Assembly (NCBI GenBank): GCA_031772625.1
Contig: CM062807.1
Location: forward strand, 1,144,747,007-1,144,811,006
DNA: 64,000 nt
Direction of reading: 5' to 3'
From: Pinus tabuliformis
Lineage: Eukaryota; Streptophyta; Pinopsida; Pinales; Pinaceae
Below the pieces are notes generated by a model, which did no database searches, was not told the origin of the DNA, and was given only the letters and a program-made list of their open reading frames with translations. Of the stretch, positions 22,478 through 33,800 are shown piece by piece. The translations under genes and the position numbers were made by a program. The stretch's first letter is position 1. Each line of letters begins with the position of its first letter.

Positions 22478-22930
22478 GTTTATTTTAGCGTTGGTTTGAT
22501 TTCCAACCCTACTGTTTTTTTTTTCGAGGCGGAGATCCCCGGTTCGAACCTGGGCTCAGACAGTTGATTTTAGCTCAGGTTTGATTTCCAATCGTTTATT
22601 TTATTTACAGCGAGGTCCCCAGTTCGAATATGGGTTGAGACAGTCGATTTTATTTTTATTTCGACGAGAAAAGTTATCAGTCAAAAGAGGTCCCCAGTTC
22701 GATTCTGGATTGAGACAGTCGATTTTATTTTTATTTCGACGATAAAAGTTTCAGTTAAAATAGGTCCCCAGGTCGATTCTGGGTTGAGACAGTCGATTTT
22801 ATTTTTATTTCGAGGATAAAAGATTTCAGTCAAAATAGGTCCCCAATTCGATTCTGGCTTGAGACGGTTGATTTTATTTTTATTTCGACGATAAAAAGTT
22901 ATCAGCCAATTTCGACGATAAAAAGATATC
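22447..22930 (+). repeat. Tandem array of the tRNA-Val 3' half
   Basis: The T-arm plus 3' acceptor strand of the upstream tRNA recurs five more times. TCCCC words start at 22451 (the tRNA itself), 22536, 22616, 22691, 22765 and 22840. Each is followed by a TTCGA(A/T)-type loop, a CTGGG-like strand and (C/T)TGAGACAG. From the third copy on, each unit carries the same tail, GTCGATTTTATTTTTATTTC plus a GATAAAAG...TCAG spacer, at a 74-75-bp period. The 5' half (acceptor, D-arm, anticodon) is absent from all copies. The B-box is partly kept and T4-T5 runs follow, but no A-box is present. A partial extra spacer lies at 22908-22935. Confidence 0.9.
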
Positions 22931-22995
22931 AGCCAACTAACTAAGGATGAACTAACTACGGCGGTGTTAGTTTCATCGTGAACAAAACAACAAGT

Positions 22996-23068
22996 CACGC
23001 CCGGTGGGACTCGAACCCACAATCGCCTGATTAGAAGTCAGACGCCTTATCCATTAGGCCACGGGCGC
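22996..23068 (-). tRNA. tRNA-Arg (anticodon UCU)
   Basis: A 73-nt cloverleaf on the minus strand. The acceptor GCGCCCG pairs with CGGGCGT, and the discriminator is G. The D-arm holds GCCTAATGGATAAGGC, the anticodon stem TCTGA/TCAGG encloses loop CTTCTAA (anticodon TCT), and the T-arm is GTGGG-TTCGAGT-CCCAC. No CCA is encoded and there is no intron. It is convergent with the tRNA-Val gene about 520 bp away, with the half-tRNA array between them. The sequence is intact and probably functional. Confidence 0.95.
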
Positions 23069-25213
23069 ACGAGTTGCAAAGTAACAAAATAAAATCGACA
23101 AGCGTGTTATTCGATATTTAAGAAAAAGAAAAGGTATACCACTTCAACTCTAGTAAAAGGGTCCATGAAATAATTATGAAATTACGCCATCCATCCATAG
23201 ATTCATGTTATGAACCATGCGTTTGAATCTATCGAGAGGTCACATTTAGATACAGCGTCTACTTCCATATTCCATAATATTTAAGCAAGGATAAATCATT
23301 CTAATTTTACATTAAAAGGTTGGTTTGTTGTATGTGTGAGACCTAAAGAAATAGGTTAATGAAATTTCAATTTTTTATTTTGATCATGCATGATTATTAT
23401 TAGTATAGATTTATTTTAATTTTAGATTTATCAAGGGTTGAGAAAGAAAATATCTTAAGAAGCAAATTTCTTTTTTGAATAAAAATAAAATAAAATTATA
23501 TTTCTAGAAATTTGATTCCTTTTGATTTTTGATATTCGGTGTTGAGATGAAACCATGTTGATATTTATCTTAATAATGAATCCGCTTAGTAGTTGGAAAC
23601 ATAACAAAAATTAAGATGTGATTTTCCAGATGTATTATATCTTAATATTATCTATATTTATATAAATTTCAATATTTATTATATCTTTAATAGTACATAT
23701 ACATATATATGGGACATTTTTCTTTGATATGTTTTATAATTTTTCAACTTTAATATTTAATATGTTTTGTAAATTTTCAAAATTAATTCTTTAACTTAAT
23801 ATGTAAGCATTAATGATACAGATAAACAAAGAGACAGATATATAATTTAGAAAAAGAAATATTGCAAATATTAAATTTCTATATACTTATTCATTAAATT
23901 TAAATATGAAGTTCTAAAACATAATTGTTACACATGAATTATTATTTTAATTTATATCTTTAAATTGGTTTTAATTTATAACTACTATTTGTATTTGATA
24001 ATTTTTATGTTTATTAATTATATTTTTTAAATTTCATAGTCACAAATATGAATTGTTATTATTTAAATTTATTTTAATGTGATATGCATATTATAGTTTT
24101 TTCTTTGCAATTTTTATTTGTAATTTAATTGATAAAAACAAAATTACAATATAATAAACTGAATTGAATCAATTTATTATTTTTATTTTTTATTATATTA
24201 AATTTGAGTTGACATTATGTTTTATGATTATTATTTTTTGATTTAATGCTTCATTTGACATGCAATATATTTTTCATATTGAGCCAACATTGAAATGTTT
24301 AGCATTATGAACACTACAACATGTCCCTCATATTGGGTTGTAAAGCACATCTAGATGCAATGAAGAAGAGTAATTCCCATTGTAATCCTCAAACACTACC
24401 TATAGGTGAATTTCCTTGATTTCCACAATCAAAATATGTCTTGGTGTCAATTTTATTAATTTGTTCCATCTTAATTTCTTTAAAAGGTTTGCATAATTTG
24501 ATTTAGCTAAAACCTTTGAGGATGGAAAAACATTAAATTACACACTAATATGGAATAATAATAAAAAATTCTTCAAACATCAAGCCAACCAAATACCCCA
24601 TACAACTTATAAAAAAAAAACATTAATGTTTTTCATAATTTTTTTTTATCTTAAACCACTTTGATGTGATTTCTTTAGTTGAAACTCCTCTCCATACACA
24701 TTTTACACCAATAACATTATTCAAGTCCAATCAAACATTAATAATAAAAAAGGTAGTCCACGAACAAAATAGCAGTTGTTTCAATATTTTCCTTGCATAA
24801 CCAAAATACCCCAAACCCCATTTTGCCTCTTCATTGGAAATTATCCCATGTTAAACCTTTTTTCTTTAAAGGCTAGCTACATGAAAATGTGAGACTTTAA
24901 ATGGAATTTAAATTTCCTAGTGCCTTTCTATCACCAAACCACTTGATTCTCCCTTACTGGGGAGCTCAAAACTTAATAACCTACCAGGAATAATATTCAT
25001 TAGCCTTATTCATGCCACCAAGAAATTATAATGATAACTTAACTAATGCATTAGTGCTTATCCTTCTCTTCCATTTAAAATCCTTTTAATACCAATACAA
25101 GTTGGTTGAGATAGTTTGAAATGTGTGGAAGTAGTTTTAAAAATCCACTCAATAATGTAGTGTTGTCATGAATTTTATAGTTTTTTAATCCACATTTTTA
25201 GGTACACACTCCT
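23069..25213. other. AT-rich intergenic stretch
   Basis: Strongly AT-rich, with many TTTAAT/ATTTTA words and no ORF over 60 codons. I see no gene or structured repeat. Confidence 0.5.
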
Positions 25214-25500
25214 ATCGTGAAGAAGAATGCCATGTACACACTCCTTTTATGCGTAGAAAGAGTATGTGGGTTGGAAAGGAGATTGTTAAGGTAGTCTACA
25301 AGGTGATTTAAGTGAGCAAGAGGTGAGTAAGGTGGTGTTGATAAGCATAAAAACAACTATTGTGAAGAAGAATGCCATGTGCACACTCCTTTTATGAGTA
25401 GAAAGAGTATGTGGGTTGGAAAGAAGATTGTTTAGGTAGACAAAGGCGAGTTAAGTGAGTAAGAGGTGAGTAAGGCAGTGTTGATAAGTAGAAAAATTAT
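25214..25500. repeat. Two-copy tandem duplication, ~145-bp period
   Basis: ATCGTGAAGAAGAATGCCATG (25214) and ATTGTGAAGAAGAATGCCATG (25359). Both are followed by CACACTCCTTTTATG, AGAAAGAGTATGTGGGTTGG and AAGAGGTGAGTAAGG. Confidence 0.85.
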
Positions 25501-25647
25501 AGGTTGTAATGAGGAGCTACCACTAGACTGATTCTTAATTAGACCCTTACTCCTTTGTTGTGGTGACACTCATCAGTATATGTCCTAGTTGTTATAACTT
25601 AATCTAACTTACACTAATCTACAATAAATATATTACCTACTATTACT

Positions 25648-25652
25648 ACTAC
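25648..25652. repeat. Target-site duplication of copia A, left
   Basis: ACTAC here equals ACTAC at 33142-33146, immediately outside the two LTRs. Confidence 0.85.
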
Positions 25653-26521
25653 TGTTTAGAAATGGCAAGAAGAAATTCTAGTTTAATTTGTCCTTGAATT
25701 AAACTGTGAATTAAAACATAATTATTTTCTCATAGCAATTTGAAAATAATTAATTAAGTTTAATCAACTTAATTAATTTAGGAAATTCAAATTGGAAGTC
25801 TTTTAGAAGACATGTATATGTTCTCCCTAACTTATAGGAGTTAATGATGAGTTATGAATGAGTTGTAATTAGTTAGCTCAGTTTATTGAGTTAAGTCCAA
25901 TTAAATTAGTTCCAATCAGTTTCAAGAACTAATGGTGAGTAAACAGTCAGTTGGGACACTTGTGACCTAATTAGTGCTACTCTAGTTAACTAAATATTCC
26001 ACCTTCAGAAACTCATGCATGTTGATTCTAAGAAAGACCCAATTGAGAATAGAGTGCAGGGACAATGTATTATTTGTTTTAGATTTTTCTCAATTGTGGT
26101 GATAGTGCATGCAATCAAGAACTGATCCTTGAGGGATTATGCTATTTTTAGAGGCTTTATTTCCTTTTAAATACAAGCTATCGTCCTGATAGGAATTACA
26201 TATTGGAATAGAGACTTGGAGAGCTTATGAATTGGCTAAGATTTGGCCTTGAGATTTAATTTGTTGAGTCTTGGGATTGTTTTAGAGAGAACAAGCATTG
26301 TAATTTCATCTTGATTTTTTGGATTAATACAAAAAAAATAGTGGGGTTTTGAGTTGTGGCTTTCCCCGGATATTTATTGTGTTATGTGCCTTTGATTCTC
26401 TTCCTCTATTGATTATTGTTTGCTCGATGTTTATGGGCTTCCGTTGTAAAGAGTAGAAGTAGGTTCTTGTCTCTTGTTTTAGTAGATTACATGAACTTGA
26501 GAATCTATAGGTTTTCCTACA
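25653..26521 (+). repeat. 5' LTR of copia A
   Basis: Starts TGTTTAGAAATGG and ends GTTTTCCTACA. Aligns along its length with 32268-33141. It holds AATTAATTAAGTTTAATCAAC-type palindromic AT words. Confidence 0.9.
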
Positions 26522-26533
26522 TGGTTTTAGAGC
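26522..26533 (+). other. Primer binding site of copia A
   Basis: TGGTTTTAGAGC directly after the LTR, a mutated form of the initiator-Met site TGGTATCAGAGC. Confidence 0.8.
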
Positions 26534-26746
26534 AAGATTGATTTTTGGGCCGATAGTTTGCAGAGACGTTCTGAGATTTTATGTGCAAAATTTTCATAAA
26601 CAAATTGCAGATTTAGATTCCTTGGGAAAAGATACCCAATTTAAAAAAAAACATAAGCCGAATCGAAGTTCAGATGAGGGAGATATCGTTGATTTAAAAT
26701 CAATTCTCTAGAGGAGATTTCGAAGTTTTGAGTTTCTGGGTTACAG

Positions 26747-29700
26747 GTGAAAATGGAATTTGCATACATGCTTCAGGATCGGAAGATGATGTTCCATGGG
26801 TTGAGGCTTGAGTATGCCTTGGAAGGCAACTCAAATTTTATAACTTGGAGGGAAAGGATGGAGGCTGTGCTAGAAGATAATGGCTTGAATGAATTCATTG
26901 ATCAACAAGTCCCCAAGCTAGCAGCTACGGATGCACAAAACTTGGTCGAATAGAAGAAGTGTGTGGAAAAGGCAAGACAGATAATCCTTGAGGGAGTTAG
27001 AGACCGCATTGTCTCAAGTCTCCATGGCAAGGAAACTCTGCATGTTATGTGGGAAACATTAACAAACTTGTATCAGAATAGTAGTGATCAAAGGAAGTTG
27101 GTATTGAAGGATAAACTTCACAAAATTAAGATGGAGAAAGGCGAGATGATTCCAAAGTACTTGACCAAGTTCACTCAATGTAGGGATGAACTTGGAAGTG
27201 TTGGAATCATAGTTTCCAAGGAGGATATGGTGAGCCTTGTTCTTCTTGGACTCCCAAAGAGTTAGCATAGTTATCAGGACTCTGTCAATGGTCGAGAGAA
27301 GCTGCCAGATTCGGAACGACTATGGTCGGATTTGATGTAGGATGAGATCAAGAGGAACATTAGGGATGGCTCTTAATCAAAGATTGATGATGAAGAGAAC
27401 TGTACCTTAGTGATTAATGCAAGGAAGGGGAAAGGTAAAATTTCTCATTCCAAATCAGATTCTTATCATGGAAGTAAGAAGAAGGACATGGCGAAAGTTA
27501 AATGCTTTCATTGTCACAAAATGGGTCACTTTGCTATAAATTGTCCATTGAAGAAGTCCAAGGAGAAGTCCTCAGGAGGAGTGGCGGGTGAGGTGTTGGC
27601 CTTCCAATTCAAATTGGACTTTTCCCTCATTACATGCATGGTGTCTTCAATGATAGGAAGAGTGTGGTACTTAGACAATGGAGCTTATTTCCACATGACT
27701 GACGACAAAGAGTTATTCAATGAACTAGAGGAGAAAGATCTCAAGATACATATTGTGATGGGTGATGATGGTAAGTATAGTGTTACTTGTGTGGGCACTA
27801 TTGCTTTTCAGAGGGAGCATGCATCTCCACTCACCTTGAAGAATGTTATGCATGTACCCGGACTGGCAAAGAACTTGGTATCTGCTGCCATGCTTGAGGA
27901 TAGAGGCTATGATGTGATCTTTTCAAAAGGAAAAGCATTCTATTGACACATAGCCACGGGTCAAGTAAAGAAGATAGGGATTCAAGTTCCGAATCTCTAT
28001 AAGATAGAGGTAGAGGATTGTGTTGCTTTGAGTTCAAAAGCGGAAAATATGTTGAGCCAAGACAACAAAAATTTGTGGCATAGGTGATTGGGCCACTTGC
28101 ATCATGGGGCTTTGAAGATATTGCAACAAATCTCTATCGGTCTTCCCAAAGGTACACTTAAGCAAGTTGATACATGCAAGGGTTGTACTTTGGGAAAATA
28201 CACCAAGTATTCCTTTGGAGATAGAGACAATCGAGAAGAGTCTATTATGGAGAGAGTCCATTCAGATGTGTGTGGACCATTCTTGACAATATCCACTAAC
28301 AAACACATCTATTATGTTATATTTGTAGATGACTATTCTCGTAAATGCTGGATATTTTTCATGCAGAGAAAGGATCAGACATTCACAAAATTTTGTGAAT
28401 TCAAAGCATTGGTCGAGAAAGAGTCAGGAAAGAAGGCTAAAGCTCTACGGAGTGATAACAATGAGGAATATGTATCTAATGAGTTTAAGAACTTCTGTGC
28501 AGCAGAAGGGATTAAACGAGAGTTGACGGCGCCTCATAACCCTCAATAGAATGGGGTTGTTAAGAGGAAGAACAAGAGCATTGTAGGGGCAGAAAGGGCG
28601 ATTTTGTATGATCAGGGCCTACCACTACACTTGTGGGCTGAGGAATGCAACACAACGGTTTATGTTCAGAACCGTAGTCAACATCAGATACTTGAGAGTA
28701 AAACACCAGAGGAAGCTTATTCCAGTAAGAGGCCAGATGTTGGTCACTTCAGGGATTTTGGGTCATGAGTTTATTTCTATGTGACCAAAGATGCATAGAA
28801 GAAGCTTGAGCCAACAACAGAGTTGAGGATCATTGTGAGGTACACTGGTACTCCCCACAACTATCGGGTGTACATGCAAACTAGTCAGATGACAGTGGTT
28901 CATAAGGATGTCAAGTTTGATGAGGAGAAGGCCATGCGAGTATCCCTTGAGAGGGAGCATAAGCTACATGCGGAGGAGAAACTTTTAGTTCCTAAGGTTG
29001 AGGAGCCTCATATTGATGTGGAGAAGCCACATGCAGAGGTTCCGGGGTAGAGACATCCACTCAGGTAGAGTCTTCTAGAGAGGGAAGAAAGCACTAGAGA
29101 GGATGAAAGATTGTTGGATGATGCACGGGAGAATGTGGGAGCACCCTATTCTCAGCAAATAGAGAAGGTCACCAGAGAGGTACACTGGGTACATGGCACG
29201 TATGGGTTCATGTGTTGTGACAGAGCCATCTTCCTTTCAGGAAGTAGTGCAGTAGCCAGTTTGGGTTGATGTGATGGTGGAGGAGTATGACTCCATAATT
29301 CGAAACAGTTTTTGGGATGTGGTCCTGAGACCGGAGGACAAGTCAGTTGTGAGCTCCCATTGGCTTTACAAGGTAAAGCAAGTTGCAGATGGTAGTGTTG
29401 AGAAGCATAAGGCCAAATTTTTGGCCCATGGATTTTTGTAGGTAGATGGGATTGAATATGATGAGACCTTTGCTCCTGTTGCAAGGTACTCATCTATCAG
29501 ATCTATTTTGGTACTATCTTCACAGATGGGTTGGAAAATCCATCATATGGATGTGAAGACTGCCTTCCTTAATGGCATGATTGAGGAAGAGGTGTACATA
29601 GAGTAGCCTGAAGGTTTTGAAACCTTGGACCATGAGTCACATGTGTGCCGACTCAAGAGAGAGTTGTATGGGCTGAATAAGCACCCCATTCTTGGTACAC

Positions 29701-30772
29701 TAGGATAGATAGCTACTTCACTAGGTTGGGTTTCATAAAGAGTGAAGCGGATGCAAAACTATCACATAGTGGTGGAAATTAAGCTTTTGATCATTGTACT
29801 TTATGTAGATGATCTCATATTGATAGGTGATGAGAAGCTCATCAAATATTGTAAGAAGGACCTTGCAAGAGAGTTTGAGATGAAGGACATGGGGCTCATG
29901 CATTACTTTCTTAGCATGGAGGTATGGCATGGAGATGGGGAGTTGTTTGTTTCTCAAGGAAAGTATGTCAATGAGATACTCAAGAGATTCTGCATGGAGA
30001 GCAGTAAACCCATGGAGACTCCTCTAGCTGGTAACTGGAGGAAGGAGGATGCTACTTTAGGAGAAGGAGTGGAAACTATTATTTATAGGTAGCTTGTGGG
30101 TTCACTCATGTATTTGTTGAACACACGACCATATATGCGTTATGCAGTTAACCAAATTAGTCAATCGATTGTTAGGCCTACCAAGATGTATTGGAAGGCA
30201 ACAAAGCATGTATTGAGATACCTCAGAGGCACTACTTAGTTTGGGTTGTGGTACAAACGAATAGAGGGGTTGAAGCTTCAAGGCTTCACCTATGCAGATT
30301 GGGCAGGGAGTCCATCTAACAGGAAGAGCACATCAGGAGGAATATTTAGTATTGGGTCAGCTGCAGTTTCTTGGTATAACAAGAAAAAACATTGGTTGCA
30401 CTCAGTTCATTAGAGGAAGAGTACACAGCTGCAAGTCAAACAACATGTGAGGCTATCTAGATGAGTAAGATCCTGGTTGGCTTGTTTGGTCAGTAGATGG
30501 ATCCGACAACGATTTATTTTGATAATCAAAGTTGTATCAAACTCTCTAAAAATCCAGTTTTTCATGATCGGTCCAAGCATATTGATATCTGGTATCATCA
30601 TCTCAGAGATTATGTATTGAGGTGAATCATGTTGTTAGATTACATTCCCATAGAGGAGCAAGATGCTGACGTCTTGACAAAGGCATTGCGAAGATGTAAA
30701 TTTGAGTTTCATAGAGACAAAATCTAGTTAGCAGATAATCCCTTTCTTGTTGAAATGAGGCTTCTGTGATCC
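26747..30772 (+). pseudogene. Copia A gag-pol polyprotein remnant
   Basis: Domains appear in copia order. Gag runs 26747-27560 (FHGLRLEYALEGNSNF..., SDQRKLVLKDKL) and ends in zinc knuckle CFHCHKMGHFAINC at 27512-27553. Protease follows near 27670 with YLDNGAYFHMT, where the D-S-G active site reads D-N-G. Integrase (28088-28900) keeps the zinc-binding CKGC and catalytic Asp blocks HSDVCGP and RSDN, but the catalytic-Glu block reads NGVVKRKN, so Glu is Lys. RT has KTAFLNG near 29560 and an intact YVDDLILIGD at 29804. RNase H has YADWAGSPSNRKSTSGG near 30293. At least ten stops and several frame changes interrupt it. Its end meets the 1.5-kb insertion at 30754. Confidence 0.9.
30743..30753. repeat. 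11-bp target duplication, left copy
   Basis: TTTCTTGTTGA here and at 32250-32260. In sister element B the same sequence occurs once, reading straight into the PPT and LTR, so it is a duplicated target. Confidence 0.85.
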
Positions 30773-31315
30773 ACATCAAGTTATGAGAAGATTTTTCGGT
30801 GTAAATCACATTATGATATATTTGTCTATGCGTTTTGAACGAACGAGTGTGGTTCATCATTAGGACAAGTTGAAGAATGAGATCATGGTTGCATGTTAAA
30901 TAGGGAGAGAAGATCTTCCAACAACTAGTTTGACTTGGAAATGGCTATATCGGATTGGGTAATTATATCGGACTAACGGCTATATTTGACCATGAAATGA
31001 CTAACTTTGACTAGTCAATTGAACTAGACCAAGGGATAAGGACATGGACCAAAATTATATTTAATAATATTATTTAATTATAATAATCGTATTAGATAAA
31101 TTTATTCAATGAATAAATACATACTATTATAATATATTCTAGTGTTCTAAATGTTAAAATAATAATTTTATTAATATTTCTTTTTAATACTATGATGTTA
31201 ACTATACTTATAGTAAGAATAGATCTAGGGAATATTAATATTAATAATCAAGTAAAATGCTACTATATTTATGTTAATATGTTAATGGTGATTCATTAAT
31301 ATTAATAATAGTATG

Positions 31316-31890
31316 GATTTATTACTCTTAATATTCTTATAACTATAATATTAATATTATAAAATTACTTTAAAATTATATTTATATTTATATTATTATT
31401 ATTATTATTATTCTTACTTAATAATCAATAATAGTAGTATTCTTATTGTTATTATTATTAATGGTTTGTATAACCTATTAATAGAGCCCAATAATTAAAT
31501 ATAAACTCAAAGCTATCTAATATACACTTAATCTTTCTAATAAATTTTAGATTAATGATCATTTGTAATAGAAAAAACCTATTATGTTAGTTATATAAGG
31601 GACCATCTAATAAATTTAAGGGAAAGAACATGAGGGAAAATTCCTAACAAGGCTAAAACCAAATAGCATCGATTATTACTCTTAATATTCTTATAACTAT
31701 AATACTAATATTATAAAATTAATTATTACTTTAAAATTATATTATTATTATTATTATTCTTACTTAATCATTAATAATAGAATTATTCTTATTCTTATTA
31801 TTAATGGTTTGTATAACTTATTGATAGAGCTTATTAATTAAATATAAGCTTAAAGTTATCTGATGTACACTTAATCTTTATAATAACTTT
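31316..31890. repeat. AT-rich tandem duplication, ~355-bp period
   Basis: GATTTATTACTCTTAATATTC with following words (TTAATGGTTTGTATAAC, GTACACTTAATCTTT-like) near 31316-31560 recurs near 31670-31890, with (ATT)n runs inside both copies. Confidence 0.8.
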
Positions 31891-31926
31891 TAGAAGACGA
31901 ACCAGAAGATAAGGGGGAAAAACCGA

Positions 31927-32248
31927 CTAGGAAGAGAGGAAAGGAAGGCATCCAGTGACTTCTTGCTCCATAGTGAACTTAATGGTAGAGGATTGAATGT
32001 TAAGATGCTTGAAGAAAAGATCCAACTCATCTTGGCCATGAGACCAGATGACATTCATGTCATCTACAAATATCTTCCATAGCTTGGGCAAGGGTCGGGC
32101 TGAGGCCAAAGCCTTGGATTCAAAATCTTCCATAAAAAGATTAGAAACAACTGGGGACAGGGGGGAGCCCATGGCAACACCACAGGTTTGCTCAAAGAAC
32201 TCGCCCTTGAAGCTGAAAAAAATGAAAGTGAGATAGATCTCAACCAAC
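31927..32248 (-). pseudogene. Penelope-like element reverse transcriptase fragment
   Basis: The minus-strand frame is open for about 107 codons and holds the diagnostic Penelope-like RT blocks. These are FKGEFFEQTCGVAMGSPLSP (motif B region), VVSNLFMEDFE, KLWKIFVDDMNVIW (catalytic FVDD, motif C), a LFFKHLN block, then IKFTMEQEVTGCLPFL. Copia, gypsy and plant L1-type RTs lack the GVAMGSPLSP...LFME and LPFLS combination. The fragment starts mid-RT at the insertion edge and stops after LPFLS. No GIY-YIG endonuclease follows. There are no internal stops, unlike the surrounding copia. Known plant occurrences of this class that I recall are the Dryad elements of conifers, thought to be of arthropod origin. 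Confidence 0.9.
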
Positions 32249-32260
32249 ATTTCTTGTTGA

Positions 32261-32267
32261 GAGGGAG
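32261..32267 (+). other. Polypurine tract of copia A
   Basis: GAGGGAG (within TTGTTGAGAGGGAG) directly precedes the LTR start TGTTGAG, matching the PPT of element B. Confidence 0.8.
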
Positions 32268-33141
32268 TGTTGAGAAATGGAAACAAGAAATTCTAGTTTA
32301 ATTTGTCGAATTAAATTGTGAATTAAAATAGAATTCTTTTCTCATAGAAATTTGAAAATAATTAATTAAGTTTAATTAACTTAATTAATTTAGGAAATTC
32401 ATATTGGAAGTCTTTTAGAAGACATGTATATGTTCTCCCTAACTTATAGGAGTTAAGGATGAGTTATGAATGAGTTGTAATTAGTTAAATCAGTTTATTG
32501 AGTTAATTCTAGTTAAATTAGTTCCAATCAGTTTTAGGAACTAATAGTGAGTAAACAGTCAGTTGGGACACTAGTGACCTAATTAGTGCTACTCTAGTCA
32601 ACTGAAGATTCCACCATCAGAAACTCATGCCTGTTGATTCTAAGAAAGACCCAGTTGAAAATATAGTGCAGGGACAGTGTACTATTTGTTTTATATTTTT
32701 CTCAATTGCGGTGATAGTGCATGTAATCAGTAACTGATCCTTGAGGGATTACGTTATTTTTAGAGGCTTTATTTCCCTTTAAATACAAGATATCCTCCAT
32801 AGGAATTACACATTGGAATAGAGACTTGGAAAACTTGTGAATTGATTAAGCTTTGGTTGCTTATGAGTTGGAGATTGAATTTGTTGAGTGCTGGGATTGT
32901 TCTAGAGAGAATAAGCATTGTAATTTCATCTTGATTTTTTGGATTAATACAAAATAAATAGTGGTATTTTGAGCTGTGGTTTTCCCCTGATATTTATTGT
33001 GTTATGTGTCTTTGATTCTCTTCCTTTATTGATTATTATTTGCTCGATGTTTATGGGTTTCCACTGTAAAGATTAGAAGTAGATTCCTGTCTCTTGGTTT
33101 AGTAGATTACATGAGCTTGTGAATCTACATGTTTTTCTACA
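32268..33141 (+). repeat. 3' LTR of copia A
   Basis: Starts TGTTGAGAAATGG and ends GTTTTTCTACA, then the ACTAC target copy. Partner of 25653-26521. Confidence 0.9.
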
Positions 33142-33146
33142 ACTAC

Positions 33147-33800
33147 TATTATTATTTTAAACTAATTATTCTAAATATCTATTACTAAATCTATCAAAGT
33201 TTAACCCCTAATATGTTTGTGGTTGTAATACTTGTTGTTACCAATAGGGAGGAGAGGAAGAACTACCCAAATGTGAGTTTTTTAGGAAATATGTGGGCTT
33301 AGCTCAACCACCTAAAGAAATATACTCTAATGAAAGAATGTTAAAGAAATATGAGTTCTATCATTTTTCATGTTTTATTTTGGAATACTAATTACTAAGC
33401 TTACATTCTACTTTCAAAATAGATAAAACTACTCTATATCATTGATGATAATACAACTCAATCTTAAGCATGAACATGAGATATAAAAATAATCGATTTA
33501 AGTGACAAATATAATCTAAACTTAAACAAATTAATGAGCACAAATACTTATTTTTATTATATAATTAAAATGAGAAGACTAATAAATATTGCATAACATC
33601 TTGCACCCAACACACCCCAGTAGTGCATGATAGAGCATTGCACCTCTCCCAGCAGTGACAGTTTGCCTAGGTGCAATAGATATGTCGATTTTTTTTTGGG
33701 GGGGGGGGTGCATTGGTGCAAGGGTGTGTTCTTAGAATCCTAGGGCCCTCAAAATCTCAAAACATTTGCATGAAATCACAAAAATGGACCATAAAAAGAA
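33147..33800. other. Intergenic stretch
   Basis: AT-rich flank of copia A, then a T-run/G-run at about 33690-33709. No gene seen. Confidence 0.5.

Larger units (their letters stand above)
30754..32249. mobile_element. 1.5-kb insertion in copia A carrying a Penelope-like fragment
   Basis: The ends are fixed by the 11-bp duplication and by comparison with element B, which lacks this segment. The right end carries a Penelope-like RT fragment in minus orientation. The middle is AT-rich with an internal ~355-bp duplication. The left 300 bp is unassigned. No inverted termini are seen. A 5'-truncated RT at one edge, with a target duplication of this size, fits target-primed retrotransposition by a Penelope-like element. 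The AT-rich remainder would then be its 3' part or co-inserted DNA (inference). Confidence 0.7.
25653..33141 (+). mobile_element. Full-length Ty1/copia element A (decayed), with secondary insertion
   Basis: Two LTRs (25653-26521 and 32268-33141), an initiator-Met-type PBS, a PPT and a 5-bp exact target duplication define the element. Between them lies a copia-order polyprotein remnant (gag, protease, integrase, RT, RNase H) riddled with stops. The element is 7.5 kb, longer than its sister B (6.05 kb), because 1496 bp are inserted between RNase H and the PPT. It is the same family as element B: gag, protease, integrase and LTR sequences align readily by eye. It is not capable of autonomous movement. 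Confidence 0.9.

Noticed and set aside
22681-23022. 113-codon minus-strand open frame over the tRNA array
   Set aside because: It is a translation of the tRNA-Arg gene and the half-tRNA repeats (repeating KNKI.. and ESTWGPILTE words); no coding origin.
30627-30860. 77-codon minus-strand frame
   Set aside because: Partly antisense of the copia RNase H and crosses the insertion junction; no motif.
31927-32286. Extending the Penelope-like frame to 32286 as one protein
   Set aside because: The first dozen codons lie in the copia PPT and LTR and are read through by chance; the insertion edge is at 32249.
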